Shown here: positions 39,166-50,815 of the stretch, piece after piece
Layout: each line of letters begins with the position of its first letter
Position numbering within the stretch: the stretch's first letter is position 1
Assembly: GCA_030272585.1 (NCBI GenBank)
Contig: BSYQ01000007.1
Span: forward strand, 314,001 to 378,000
DNA from: Bryopsis sp. KO-2023
Lineage: Eukaryota; Chlorophyta; Ulvophyceae; Bryopsidales; Bryopsidaceae
DNA: 64,000 bases
Direction of reading: 5' to 3'
Program-made: the position numbers and the translations under genes
Notes under the pieces: generated by a model
What the model was told of the DNA's origin: nothing
Database searches by the model: none
What the model saw: only the letters and a program-made list of their open reading frames with translations

Positions 39166-40707
39166 TCAAACCCCAGTCGGAATGTGGGTCAACATTTTGA
39201 GAAGTGCCACCATGACCTCGCAGATAATTCCCACCAACATCCCAGCCCGCACTCTCCTAGAAAGTGCGTTTTCGATTAAACACAGGCCAGCCACTGGACC
39301 CAGTAAAAACCCAAAGGCAAAACCCAGCACCTGAATATTCAACAACAAAAGACAGAGGAAAAAAAAATTGAAATCTCAGTTTCAGGAATATTCAATTCAA
39401 CTTACCAATAATGGGCCACAACTGTTGCTGGACAACACGTCGTGGAATCGAAACAGCCAAAGGCCTTGTGCGAAAAAGAGTGTTTCGTGTGTCTTGGGTC
39501 CATATGAAACTCATTTTTGCAGTGGATGAGACTGTCACATCATATGCTAGGGGAAAAAATGCAATCACCATGCCTATGCATGCAATTCTCACCAGATCTG
39601 ACGTGTCCCCCTCTCGAACCTCCACCAAGCTTTCCCAATCCACGGTTTCCATGGCCGCCATATCAATACCCATTTCTTCGTCAGGGGTTGGGGGTCTGGC
39701 ATTCCCACGCCCCCCCCTGGACCCAGGCTGAACCACGGCTAAAACTCGGTGTTGAGCTTGTAGAAATTGTATCAAATCGTACCATCGGGACGGTACCCTG
39801 CGTAAATGGGCATGTTGAGAGCCCCCTGATACACAGCACCCCAAAGATTCCCTTCAGCAAGGTTTTTCTTTTAATGAACGCCACGTCAAGACTGACCCAA
39901 GAACAACTCATCTAATGTTGGCCATTGATTTTGCCAGGATTTCAGAAATGGACACACATCACCACACTCGTGCACTTTGTGCATGTGAATTGCCTCAACT
40001 TCAACAGTTGCTCACCGGTTGATGCTGATCGCCTGTGTCTTCTACCCTCACTGATTGGTTTTGGAACCAATAGTACAGTATGGCCATCACTTATTCCACA
40101 AGCAGAGGCGCTTGATTCATCCTCCAAAAATCGACCCTGTACGCCAGAATTTTGGATGTCAAAATTTTTCTTTCGAATACTTCTCGAAAAATGCGCATTG
40201 TCAATCACATATATCCGAGTTGAGGTTTCCCTTTCAGCAAAAGCATAACTCACAAAGATGTTCAAACAAAAATGCAGATTTTTTGAAACACCTGAAAAAG
40301 CACCCTGAACCTGTCTGCCGAAAATTCCCTGTCCTTTTGCTCAACCTCATCCTTGATCGCTCGGACCGGAGAACTGGAACCAAAACAAACACAACCTATC
40401 AAAAAAATAAATCAACCAATTTTTTCTCTGGTACGTTTATGCAATTCCCAGCCAGCAGAAAGAAACCAACTGCCATTGCATTGATATTTCTTGAAGAAAG
40501 AGGATTCCCACATGGTGAACAGCAATCAAATATCAACTGCAAGTTTTTTGAACAAGGTCCCCTCGCTCCCCCCCCCCAAAAAAAATGAAAAAATATAAAA
40601 AAAAATGAAATCACTGTTTGAACAGCAAAGCATTAGGGGTATGTTCACCTAGTAGACACATCCACGGCAAAGGTCCGATCGTCTTGAGTTTTAACTCTGA
40701 CCTTCAT
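39166..40707 (-). CDS. Ubiquitin-like domain protein with C-terminal membrane segments
   Basis: Minus-strand exons 40649-40707, 40292-40373, 40016-40136 and 39406-about 39831 join in phase. Together the first three encode a ubiquitin fold: MKVRVKTQDDRTFAVDVST, then SPVRAIKDEVEQKDREFS, then RVLFQGRFLEDESSASACGI and SDGHTVLLVPKP. There is no GG end, so it is not conjugated. A basic linker (RRHRRSASTG) and a segment with a possible membrane helix (IACIGMVIAFFPLA) follow. A further exon (39166-39330) encodes two hydrophobic helices (FAFGFLLGPVAGLCLI, MLVGIICEVMVALL), but its phase does not match the donor at 39405, so the 3' end is not solved. Layout resembles TMUB/HERP-type ER membrane UBL proteins acting in ERAD; orthology is not established. 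Confidence 0.65.
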
Positions 40708-41305
40708 CAGCACGAACTCCAGGCCACAGGCCAAGTCGTTGTGAGAAGAAAAAAAAAAAAAACCACCTCAAAGCGGCGGTGGGATTTCTCGATGAACAAT
40801 CCTCCAGCGATTCCCCCTTTATCGATCAGGAAAACGAGGGACCATTCAAAACAAAAAAAAACTACGATTCTTGAAAAAACCGTTTCCGGTTGGTCACTCC
40901 GAACTCTCACCCCCCTTCTTTTCCAAAAAAGATCGGATCGGAAATTCCGTTTTTAGCATCAATTGACAAATCGTTTCGCGTGCGTTGGCTTGAAATACAA
41001 GACTATTTCGGCGTGTGACTGAGGGCTGGTTGAATGCATGTTTCGTTGCCTTCCGCAGATGGCGCTGGTCGGTGTCCAAAATGGGTGCTGGAGCAGATTT
41101 TCAACGGTCCCCACATTGAATAACAGAGGAATCCCTCCACGGAGATGTGCGGCTTGCGCCAAAAGGTGACGTCGAGATGCACATGGAAGCAAACAAAAAA
41201 CGACGCCAAAAGACTTCAACGAAAAAACAGAAAAGAGAATGGGAGGAGACCGGCGTCTAGCTGCTGCTTGACGTGAGTTATGGTGTTTTTCGGGGGGCTG
41301 CTTGA

Positions 41306-42264
41306 AGAAACTGGAAAGTGGGGGACAGCACGCCAGCGCAGCGGCCAGGCAACGTTGATGGGAAACGCGACGACGAACGATATGTCACGTTTTTGGGAGG
41401 GTTATTTTTTACTGGAGCCACGGTTGGAACTCTGCTGAACGCAATCCCTTCTCAGGCAGGTCAGTGAAAGATCCCAGAAGTGTGCATGCATTCACTTTCA
41501 CAAGATTTTCTTTTCTTTTTCTTGTTCAATGTGTTAGATTGGCACATGCAAGGATCAGCCATAAAACAGATAAAGCAAATCCACAATATTGTTTTTCTTT
41601 AGAAACAATAAAGATTGCAAAAAGACATAGTTTGCAGCTGAACACCTCCAGTAGATCATCCACTGGCCCAGTGGTGATATTGCGGTTTTTGAGGAAGAGT
41701 ATTTAGGGTTTTTCTTTCCCTTCATGGGGTGGGGGGTGGGGTTGATGTGCAGGTATGCTTCACTATGATGCTTTCCCCATTCAAATCATGTGGACGGATT
41801 CTTCCCTGTTAGTGCCTCCATTTATGGGGGCATTCTATGTGGTCATCGGTGGCCTTTTCCCCCTGTTGGACAGCTACTTGAATGTTTGGGATCGTGCTGC
41901 CTTGTACAAAATCACATGGGAAAAACTCATTCTATCTTTTGCAGCACTCACTGGCATGTTTCAGATCACTGCCCTCATGTATCACTCTGGTGTACCTTAT
42001 TGGGCAATGAGCATTTCACTTTGCCTGATTTCGGTTGCAAATTGGGAATTGTTTGATGGGACCACACAAGGGTTGATTTTGGGGGCATTATGTGGGATGG
42101 GGGTTGAGTTGATCGAAGCACCCTTGCTGGATTTGTTCCATCCGTGGCATTACATGCACCCTGACATGGCTGGGGTCCCGTCATTTTTGATTTGGTGCAA
42201 TGTTTTCTACACACCCTTTCTTGCAAACCTTTCTAGAAAATTGTTTGACTCGACCAAGTCGTGA
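41306..42264 (+). CDS. INSIG-like multi-pass membrane protein
   Basis: Exon to 41459 ends RYVTFLGGLFFTGATVGTLL NAIPSQA, a first membrane helix; exon 41753-42264 continues in phase with LLVPPFMGAFYVVIGGLFPL LDSYL, three further hydrophobic segments, SVANWELFDGTTQGLILGAL, and the end HPDMAGVPSFLIWCNVFYTP followed by LSRKLF. Order and spacing match INSIG (WWVPPCCG..., WWTFDRSRSG..., YTSPDFLYIRSWLPCIFF). Animal INSIGs hold SCAP/SREBP and HMG-CoA reductase in the ER in a sterol-dependent way. The frame is open back to 41306 without an ATG, so an upstream start exon is missing from this call. Identity rests on pattern, with modest residue identity. Confidence 0.7.
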
Positions 42265-42833
42265 GCGAAACCATCCTCTCAACAGGGAGTCTGACATAGA
42301 AACGCACATAGGGGGCGCATTTGCACTATTCCCTGTCATTTGTCAAGATTGTATTTATTGGTTTGGATGAGGGGCGAATTTTCTTTCCCATAGACTCCTT
42401 GTTTATTCTTTTTAATTGATGTCGTGTAATCTGCCGGTGTTTCCTTTCACAGAATGAGGTTTTTGAGCAGGCACTGTAGAATCCTTCTGAGGGATACTAA
42501 GTCGATGCAAGAAATATAAGTCTCCTTGGAATGGGTGCCCTTTCCTTAAATCAAAATCAACCAGCAAGGTTATGACGACTGCGCACTACATCCTTAATGA
42601 ACCCTTTTTTCTTCTTTTCATCCATTTCCCTCGACATTCATGAAAAGCAGGTCTAAAACCCATGCAACCCCAAGCTCTTCCCCCCCCCCCTTTTGTGACA
42701 GGACTGCCCCTTCCTCATGGTGGGTAAATACAACCGCCCACCATCCATTTTTATCTACCTAAAAAATCCAATCCACCAACTACTCTGCTGTCATGCTTGC
42801 ATAAAACATACAGTACAGAACATCGATCAGCCC
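42265..42833. other. Intergenic between convergent INSIG-like and Miro genes
   Basis: Two 3' UTRs meeting. A C10 run at about 42679. Nothing else seen. Confidence 0.5.
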
Positions 42834-45800
42834 TCACCTACGCTCCCCAGATCGATTGGACTCGTTCTTTTTCCCCTTGATGGATGGTACAACATACAGA
42901 GAGGTCACCCCAGCTCCCAGTACGATTCCAGCAGCGATCAACACCCGCCTCATCCACACTCTCCTTGCAATGGCTGCTTTTCTGGCGGGCGTCTCGGGGA
43001 TGTCATTGGGTCCTGGTTTGATGGCGATTTGAGTGAGAGTTCGGTACACTTTGTTGAGTTCTCCGCTTTGATTGGAAATTTCGATCGGTTTTCGCATTTG
43101 CAGCTCATCGCACACTTTTTCGATGTCTTCTTTGAGCTCCTTGGGCATCGTCAAATCTTTTTTGGCGGCGATGAACACACAAGGAAGGGTGTCCGAGGAA
43201 GCGGATGAAACCTAGCCACAAGTGGAAAAAAGAAAAAGCAGAAACACTCACTCATTTGCATTTGAACTTCCTAGTGTGTTGACTGGCATCCAAATCCATA
43301 CTGGATTTTTTTTTTTTTACTAGTCTCCATACAATCAGCAGTGGCATGGGGGTTACCCTTACAAGACCCTCCCAACATTTCAATAAGAATAAGAACATGC
43401 ACTGCCCCTAATCACAATTACCTGAAGGACAAGGTTTCGTGCCTCATGGAATGACTTAGGATCGCTCGAATCAAAGACGAAAGCTGCAACATCCACGTTA
43501 TCAAAACTTGACTCATCGACAGGCTCTTGGAGCAGCTTCTTGGCAGCTGCTGCCCCCACTTCCTGGAGCACCAGTGTCTTATCCCCCGTCGAAGGCAGAG
43601 AGATGGAGGCCACCGCTACATGGTCAGCCTTGGAGCCTTGGGTTTCGGCATTGGCCTGCCCGACCAGGCCCTTCAGCAAAGATGTTTTTCCACCACCTGT
43701 CGACCCCACCACCATGCATTGTATGATGGATCTAGAGAAAACAAAACCCAAATCACCAAGAGAAACGAACTCCATAAATAGCTTTCAATGTTTTTTAAAG
43801 AAAACATAGATAATCGGACATGCAAAAATTTGCATCAATTTTTTCTACGTGTCTCAACCTGCACTCCCATTTCAAAGCCAAGTGATTTTCTTTCCGTTGG
43901 TGGCGACTAAGCACCACCTTATATGAAGAAGAGGGTGATTGATGGTAAACAGACAGCGGACCAACCGAATTCATTGAAAAACATACCATAACAATTGCTA
44001 GTGTTCTGCTAACTCCTTTCCTTTCCTCTTCTTTTCTTTTCTCTTTTCAAAAATACACGCACTGCCATTCCAAAAAAGCAGCAGCGGCATTACAGATGTT
44101 ACCCTCGTTCGAATTACACTGACTAAACGATTGGGAGTAGACACTGCATTTCAGCACAACTGACCTCGATCCAACATCTCTTTTATCGTGCCGCCGCCTT
44201 CTCCAGATACTGCACAAGTCAGACACAGGGCCTCCATTCCACCCCAAGTATAGAAGCTGTTTCAGAGTTTGCTTTGGCTCAATGAGCATTGAATATTTCC
44301 ATTTGCATAAGAAACCCTCTAACGTCACCCGGCCAGGGTGCGAATTCCCAACTAACACTGACTCCCAATGCTGACCTGCAGTGAAAAAATAGTAAATAAA
44401 ATTCAAATTCAAATCCATCCAGATTTCATCCAAAAAAACACCCCATCCTCCATATCATCTCAACAAAGCGACAAAAACTTAAAATTTAATATCATCGTAT
44501 GTTGAAACGTTCATTCCACACATATTGAGGGATTTCACAGGGTTTGTTTTCTACACCTTGAAAATTCACCTGACCAAATCCGCTCTGGCGTAGTTTCGTC
44601 CATTTCAGCAATGATGTCGCTCTCCCTCAAGGCTAAACTCCCATCTTCATCCAATTTCTGAAACCATGCCGTCAAAAACTGGATCGCCTTATCGGAAAGC
44701 TGTCGACACACTACCTGGTACCAACGCAAACAGAAAAAAAAAACACAGAGAGAGCCATTCAATTTCCTCCACACTATCGACTCCTGGCATATATTCGTCA
44801 ACACTGTCTTACTTCAATTACTAAATCTTCCTGTCTTATAATGCTCCACGAAACGATACCTGGTCTCCTGCTGGCTCAAACTTTACTCCTTTGAGCAGAT
44901 CATCTGTCAAAGTCAATTCATTGGTGTACCCAAATGTTCGAAGGACCGCCCACGTGGTTTCAAACCCGCCCCGCTCCATAAATAAACTATTCAAAAACAG
45001 AAACCCAGCCAGAGTCAATCCATTCTCTTCCACTCCTGTTGGAACCTTCTCGACGACCGTGTCCAGTACACTTCCAAGCTCATCCGGTTGCAAGGGCGAA
45101 TTAAAACACTTTACCTGTAGTAATAACAAAAAATTATTAGATTTCTTTTATTATTTTGGTAAGGCTTTTCCATTGATCAGAATGAAGCCCCCCTGGTTGC
45201 TTGCCCTGAAACCTTTATTGAAAAATCTAGCTCCAGCAAACACACAGAAGAGAAGCTAGGGTTGATTCTCACCTGGAAAGCGTTGATCTCTTCTTCATTA
45301 AGTCGATTATCCTTATCGACATCGCAAAGAAGAAACACTCGTCGAAACGCTTGAGTGCACCTAGGCTTCAACCTCTGATTGATGGTGTCGTACAGAGGGT
45401 ATTGCGGATGGACCACCGCTTTCAAAGCGAAATGGAAAACTTCTTGAACCAGGCTGAGAGTGGGGGCCGAACATTCTATCGCTGTTTCGATTTCCCGGTG
45501 CTCCTTTAAAAGCTCTTCCAACTGAGCCCTCTGTAGATCGAAAGCATATTGGTCGGGAGCGAGGTCCATCCTAGAGATCAAAATTACGATGAAGCTCGTA
45601 CGAAACTTGAGAAATTCAAACTCCAGTATGGTGGCACGAGAATAGAAATAAAGAATTAAGTGGAAACCATCGATTTTGGATTCTACTGTACATTATGGAA
45701 GAAGAAAACACAAGTTTTTTCGCTGAGTGTTGGGGTTCCCGACAGACAATGAAATTATATCGGCAGAAAAGGAAAACGGGGACTGAAAATTCTTTGGAGC

Positions 45801-46785
45801 TTGGCTCAATATTCCCCACCTGCATCCACACAAAACCACTGGAACATTGCAATTCATTTTTCTGAGTTCCGGAAGCCATTTGACCCTCAAATTTCTGATG
45901 GACTCCGGCATGTCCACCGCGTAACACAGCAGAATAACATCGGCCCCCTCCACCAAGCTCTCGATGCTTTGTCGATTCTCACTTCTGGTTGAGGTATCGA
46001 TCACCAGCAGGGGAACGTTTTCGATCTGTGGTGGAAGTCTTGTTGGGGGAAGGCATGGGGGTGGGTTTGGGTCGAAGGATTCTGTTGCGGCTGCTATTAA
46101 GGAGCTTTTTCCCACTCCAGGGTCGCCCAAAACCACCACCCTGGCGGTGTCGCCCAGCAGCTTTTCTTCATCAATCACATCTATTGCAGAAGGAAACAAA
46201 AATGGTAAAGAATAGTTTTTTCAAAAATTTATAAAAAAAACAAGGGGGGGGACTAGAATGAGTACGTGTTTGAGTTTTTAAAAAATGGGGTGAATATTTG
46301 AAAAAGAAAAAAAAGGAAGGTTTATCTGGTCCAAGATGTGGAGGTGGACTTACTAATCAAGGTTATTTGCCAGTAATTGTCTGATTGGTGGGGAGGAAAT
46401 TTTACCACTCGTGTGTTCATTAAGTATTTCAGTAAATGAGCACTTCTGTTTTGAGCTGTGGACCCAAATAATGAAGAATCCAAAATAGAGAAGCTTGTAG
46501 AGTGCACACAAGTATTGCATCAACACAAGAAAAATAATAATCATATCCAAAGAATACAAAAACAACAGGAAACAAAAAAAATCCAACTGGGCGTCAGTAG
46601 ATTGACCCCTCTCTTCTGCCCTAAATCAGCAACTCTGCTTGTTGGAAGCCTGTGATTAATCCCTAAGTTCGCTCGAGGCCTCGCACTTTTCCGCTGTTCG
46701 AGCGCGTGTAGCGACGAGAACACAGTTTGGGGGTGTGCTGCTGATTACAAATTTCTTCGAATGACGTACCCTGGGCAGGCGACAT
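42834..46785 (-). CDS. RHOT1: Mitochondrial Rho GTPase (Miro)
   Basis: Eight exons in phase: 46770-46785, 45820-46180, 45273-45570, 44860-45114, 44570-44714, 44165-44375, 43422-43731, 42834-43211. Order matches Miro: N-terminal GTPase (P-loop GDPGVGKSS), EF-hand 1 (DVDKDNRLNEEEI), hidden EF/ELM helices (GLTLAGFLFLNSLFMERG), EF-hand 2 (LDEDGSLALRESD), a second helix pair (GFLCKWKYSMLIEPKQTL, YLGW), C-terminal GTPase (GSTGGGKTSL; AAKKDL as the NKxD site) and a C-terminal outer-membrane anchor (VLIAAGIVLGAGVTSLYVV). Miro links mitochondria to motors and to ER contacts. In GTPase 1 the NKxD motif reads GCRMD, so nucleotide specificity may be altered. The gene symbol names the family, not a one-to-one orthologue. 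Confidence 0.93.
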
Positions 46786-47813
46786 AGTGACGCTGGCGCT
46801 CGCGCATGCGCTGTTCAGAAGCCAGATCCTTTGCAAGAACTGGATGCTGGCACAGGAAGCAGAACCGCAAAGGTCAGGCGTGTCGTGCAACGTGGGAAGC
46901 TGAGTAGACCTCCCCAAAATAGGATGATTGTTTTATTCGCGCCATTATTGCCTTTAATTCGCTTCAGGGATCATGAATGCAATTAATATGCAATTCTGCT
47001 TTTACTTTTGCAAACAGTTATTTTCTCTTTTTTTTGTTGGAGATCAAATTGTCATTGCACAGAAAAATCTCTTGCAAACTACGTATTTTCGATTTTCTGG
47101 GTAGATATGACACCACCGAGGTAGCAGCTCTGGACTTTCCCATGTGCTGGATGAGATAACCAGCTGGATCCCACCCAAAGAGAGGGTTTCAAAACCAAAG
47201 AGAGGGGAACAAGAGGGTTCATTTTGGTAGTGGCCACAATTGCTGGAAATCTAGCATTCTTGAAGATCAAGATAACTTCACACAACATCTATAGATGTTG
47301 AAATTAGCTAATTTCCTCGCAAGCACACCAAGGATTCTTGGCGGTGAGACGGACAAACTACCCCTCAGTCCTGTGTGTGGTTGGTTTGGGTAATTTGAGT
47401 TGAGATAACCCATCGTATCCTTCGCCACGTGGGTGCACCCTTCTCAATTCAAAACCACCCCCCCTGTTCCTGCCACTGGGATCTCACCCTGGGGACTGGT
47501 GGAAGAACAAATGGTAAAGACTGTCATCAGATAGTTTTTTTTCCTCTTCAAGGGTGGCGTTCGCTGTTCGATTTGCAATATTGAAAAAGAAACGCTCGAA
47601 AGAAATGGGATTTTGCCTGGCCGTAGTTTTCGGGTGGCGGTGCACACACGCCTGCAGGGTTTTTTCGCAGAAGAACTGTGGCGGCGGCATCACGGTTCAT
47701 CTTTTGACTTGTTTGGGTTGTGTTCGATCGTCCAGGAGAGTCCAGATCTATCGGGTTCCAGCGGATCGCGCAGCATCGAGCGCGCGTCGGTTCTCAGGGA
47801 CGAGAGCGTGAGC
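46786..47813. other. Intergenic between Miro and a small ORF
   Basis: Contains the Miro promoter side. No ORF with family resemblance. Confidence 0.4.
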
Positions 47814-48095
47814 ATGGAATTCGCGTCTTCTACCCATTGCGCAATGAGCAGCGTTTTGAAGAAAGTGTTTTTCAGGCTGAAATCCAAGGTGGCCACTAGA
47901 ATCCGCAGCAGAAGGAGTTCGATCGTGGACGAGAGCGACAGAGAGGAGGTCATGGATTCGGGCGATAGCGCGTACGTGCACTGGGTCGACCCGTTGGAGT
48001 ATTATTTGACGCCGATCTACGACGAGTCCCCTAAAGAACAAGACCGCAATATCACTTCCAAAGATTCATTCGAGGAACAGCGCGCGTTGGAGTAG
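47814..48095 (+). CDS. Hypothetical 93-residue protein
   Basis: ORF from ATG 47814 to 48095, with open frame extending upstream to 47613. The product has a basic central segment (LKKVFFRLKSKVATRIRSRR) and an acidic Tyr-containing tail (VHWVDPLEYYLTPIYDESPK). No family known to me. Base composition is like other coding sequence here and the stop is followed by T-rich sequence, so a small real gene is plausible. Confidence 0.4.
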   Translation: MEFASSTHCAMSSVLKKVFFRLKSKVATRIRSRRSSIVDESDREEVMDSGDSAYVHWVDPLEYYLTPIYDESPKEQDRNITSKDSFEEQRALE

Positions 48096-48896
48096 GAATG
48101 TCATGGAACGTCATTTACAATATCGGGAGCTGTGCATGGGGAGTGGAATGTCACTGCAATTTCTTTCCTTCTTTTTTGTGCGTTTTTTTTTCTTCCTTTC
48201 GATCCAGTTTTGGGGATGGGTGCTTCAAATAATCAGCCAAAAAAACAATAATGTTTTTAGAATCTAATGGGTGATGGGTAAAAGAAAAGGGGAGTCTTTC
48301 TGTGGGTTGTGATTGTGGTGAGTATGTGCAACAGTAGAAAAAGTTTTTTCTTTGATGAATTCAAAGTTGTCCCCCAAAGTGTGGTGAGCTGGGAGGATTG
48401 TAAGTGAGTAATATGGAAAAGGGAAAATGGATGAACCTGTAGACTTTAGGAAAATATTATGCTGTGGCAGCCAGGTGAGCTGTTCTACAGACACTGTGAA
48501 TATTGATAAATTAAGTGCCATGGGATCATACTGTTGGCAATGTGGACTTTCTTGTGGGTCATTCTGTAATATCTCTTGTGGTGGTTTTTGTTTCATTTTT
48601 CTCTAGGCTTTGATATAAAAATTGCTGTAGTTGGCTACAAGATGTCTCTGCAATCTCAATGTCGAATACATCTTGAGTGGAAGCTGAAAACGTGTCTTTG
48701 GAATGAAATGTTCGAAATGGAGTCTCACTGAATCAGAGCTCAGGCAGTAAACAGAAAACGAGGCATAACATAACATAATTACACGCGAAGAAGCCACCCA
48801 GCTTCTATTTTTTTTTTTTTTTTTTTTTTGCGGTGTGGACGCTCGTGTTTCCTGTCGTCGCCGTTTGTTGTTTCGTGTCTTCCCGTTTGCGTTTTT

Positions 48897-50471
48897 ATGG
48901 CTGCCTCCTTCCCTCCCAATCCGGGGGGTCGTGCTAGTCCTCCGGACGCTGGTGTGCCAGAGTTGCGGGCGTTTGTGAATGGCTTGTCCGATTCCACGCT
49001 CGACTCCATTGTCTCCTCTCTCGCCCATCGTTTGGTTGTCGCCGACACGGACCGTGATCGCGTTTTCCTTTCGTTGTTCTCTGGACGCTTGGACCGCTCG
49101 GATTTAACTGGTTTTCTTCCTGGACGCTCGGATCGGGAGTGGGGTCTGGATGCGCCTATGGCAGGTGGTGACGATGACGCTGGGTCTCAAATTTCGTTGG
49201 ATTCGTTTCACGCGACGCCCTTTTCGGGGACACCGGGTCGGGCCACCCCTTCTTTTCCTGCCGCTGGCAAGCAGGGCGCTGTCAATTGGCTCACTGGGGA
49301 AGGTTTGGCTCCCCCTGATGTTTCTTCTGGAGCAGCGCCTGGGGTTGGCGTTCCGCCACGGGACTCTGGGGTTGCTGTTTCTTTGGCTTCTGTTTGTGCG
49401 GATCAAGCTCAATTTTTGCGGGAGGCTGCTTCCCAGATTTCTGCTTTGTTGCGAGCTTCTTCTCAATCGTTGGGCCCCGACGTTCGTGCCTCTGCTGATG
49501 GTTTTTTGGCAAAGTTGGCGGCGTTTGATTTGGGTGTTGCGTCGGCCTTAGCCCAAAGTGGTGGTGGTGGTGGTGGTGGGCGCCGGCCAGGCCCCAAGCC
49601 GGCTGTGTCGCGTGGATTTTTGGACCACAAGGAGTTCCCTCGTCTTGGTCGTCGCCAGCGGGTGGCCTCGTACGCTAATGCCGTGAAGTCGTTGGCCAAG
49701 GCGTCTCTCCCCCCGGCTTCTCGCCCTATCTCGGCGGTCCAGGGGGTCGCTCGGACTGCTTATGATGAAGTTCAACCTCATGCTACGTCGTTAGCTTGGC
49801 CGGCCGATCGGGTGCTGCATTTGATTCCGGTGCGTTGGCCCCGTTGGCGTATTTTCGAAGGACATCATTTTGGGAAGGTGTTGGCGGCGGCACTTTCTGA
49901 GCATTCTCAAGGTTCTATCAGCCTCCAGCGGATTTCTCGCACGGCTCGTGGGGGCGTGCGCGCCCTTTTGTCTTCTCCACACACTTTGCCTGGGGATTTT
50001 TCTGTGAAACTTGGTGACTATGGGGAATGGCGGAGACCACCACCCCAGGCTCTTCGTGGTTCGTTTGTGATTTCTAACGTGGATCCGGACATGGAGGATG
50101 ATGAAATCCTTGATGGCATTCGACAAACTTCTTTGTTTTCCACGAATGATCCGCTGCGAGTTTTCAGGATACCCCGCGCTGGCGTTGCGGTGAAGGATTG
50201 CCATTCTTCCAAGGATCGTTCGAGATCGGTGGTGGTGAACACCACTTCTGAACTGGCCCTTCGTGCGTTGTTGCTTGGGAGGCTTCCGTTGGGTTACATT
50301 CTTTGTCCTATTCGTCCGGATCAACGTCGTGGGCTTCGCTGTTCCTTATGCACACGGGAGGGACATGCGATTGGTGAATGCCGGTCGCAGGAGGCGTTGA
50401 CATTACGGCAAGTGCGTAAATTACCTGACGATGTTCCCCTTACCTCTTCGCTTCTTCCCGCCCCCAAATGA
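48897..50471 (+). CDS. Retrotransposon ORF1 protein with CCHC knuckle
   Basis: 524 residues. N-terminal half Ala/Ser/Gly/Pro-rich with a Gly run encoded by a GGT microsatellite (about 49558-49580). The middle reads like an RRM-type or RNA-binding fold (GSFVISNVDPDMEDDEILDG). The C-terminus has a zinc knuckle, CSLCTREGHAIGEC (C-X2-C-X4-H-X4-C). Its TGA stop overlaps the ATG of ORF2 in ATGA (50468-50471), which suggests termination-reinitiation as in several two-ORF non-LTR elements. It probably binds the element RNA. Confidence 0.75.
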   Translation: MAASFPPNPGGRASPPDAGVPELRAFVNGLSDSTLDSIVSSLAHRLVVADTDRDRVFLSLFSGRLDRSDLTGFLPGRSDREWGLDAPMAGGDDDAGSQISLDSFHATPFSGTPGRATPSFPAAGKQGAVNWLTGEGLAPPDVSSGAAPGVGVPPRDSGVAVSLASVCADQAQFLREAASQISALLRASSQSLGPDVRASADGFLAKLAAFDLGVASALAQSGGGGGGGRRPGPKPAVSRGFLDHKEFPRLGRRQRVASYANAVKSLAKASLPPASRPISAVQGVARTAYDEVQPHATSLAWPADRVLHLIPVRWPRWRIFEGHHFGKVLAAALSEHSQGSISLQRISRTARGGVRALLSSPHTLPGDFSVKLGDYGEWRRPPPQALRGSFVISNVDPDMEDDEILDGIRQTSLFSTNDPLRVFRIPRAGVAVKDCHSSKDRSRSVVVNTTSELALRALLLGRLPLGYILCPIRPDQRRGLRCSLCTREGHAIGECRSQEALTLRQVRKLPDDVPLTSSLLPAPK

Positions 50472-50697
50472 GTTCCATGTTGCATTTTTGTCCTGTTCCC
50501 ACTTGTCCTCGTCATCGGCGTGGTTGGCTCACCGCGTCCAGTTTACATTCTCATGTGAGCTCCGCCCATTTTCGTGAGTTGGATGTTGTGCCCGCGGCGT
50601 ATTTTCAGCGGTGGAACCGGCTTCCCTGTGATCGCTGTCAATCGATCCATTCTCGATTGCGGTCCTGTCGGTCCCTCGCCCCTTCTCCGTCTCTCGC

Positions 50698-50815
50698 CCC
50701 TCCCCAATCCCAATCGTCCGCCCCTCCCCAATCGTCCGCCCCTCCCCAATCGTCCGCTCCTCCCCAATCGTCCGCTCCTCCCCAATCGTCCGCTCCTCCC
50801 CAATTGTCCGCCCCA
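50698..50815 (+). repeat. 18-bp coding minisatellite
   Basis: About six and a half copies of an 18-bp unit (CCTCCCCAATCGTCCGCC type) encoding SSAPPQ in ORF2. Near-identical units suggest recent slippage; copy number may vary between element copies. Confidence 0.85.
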
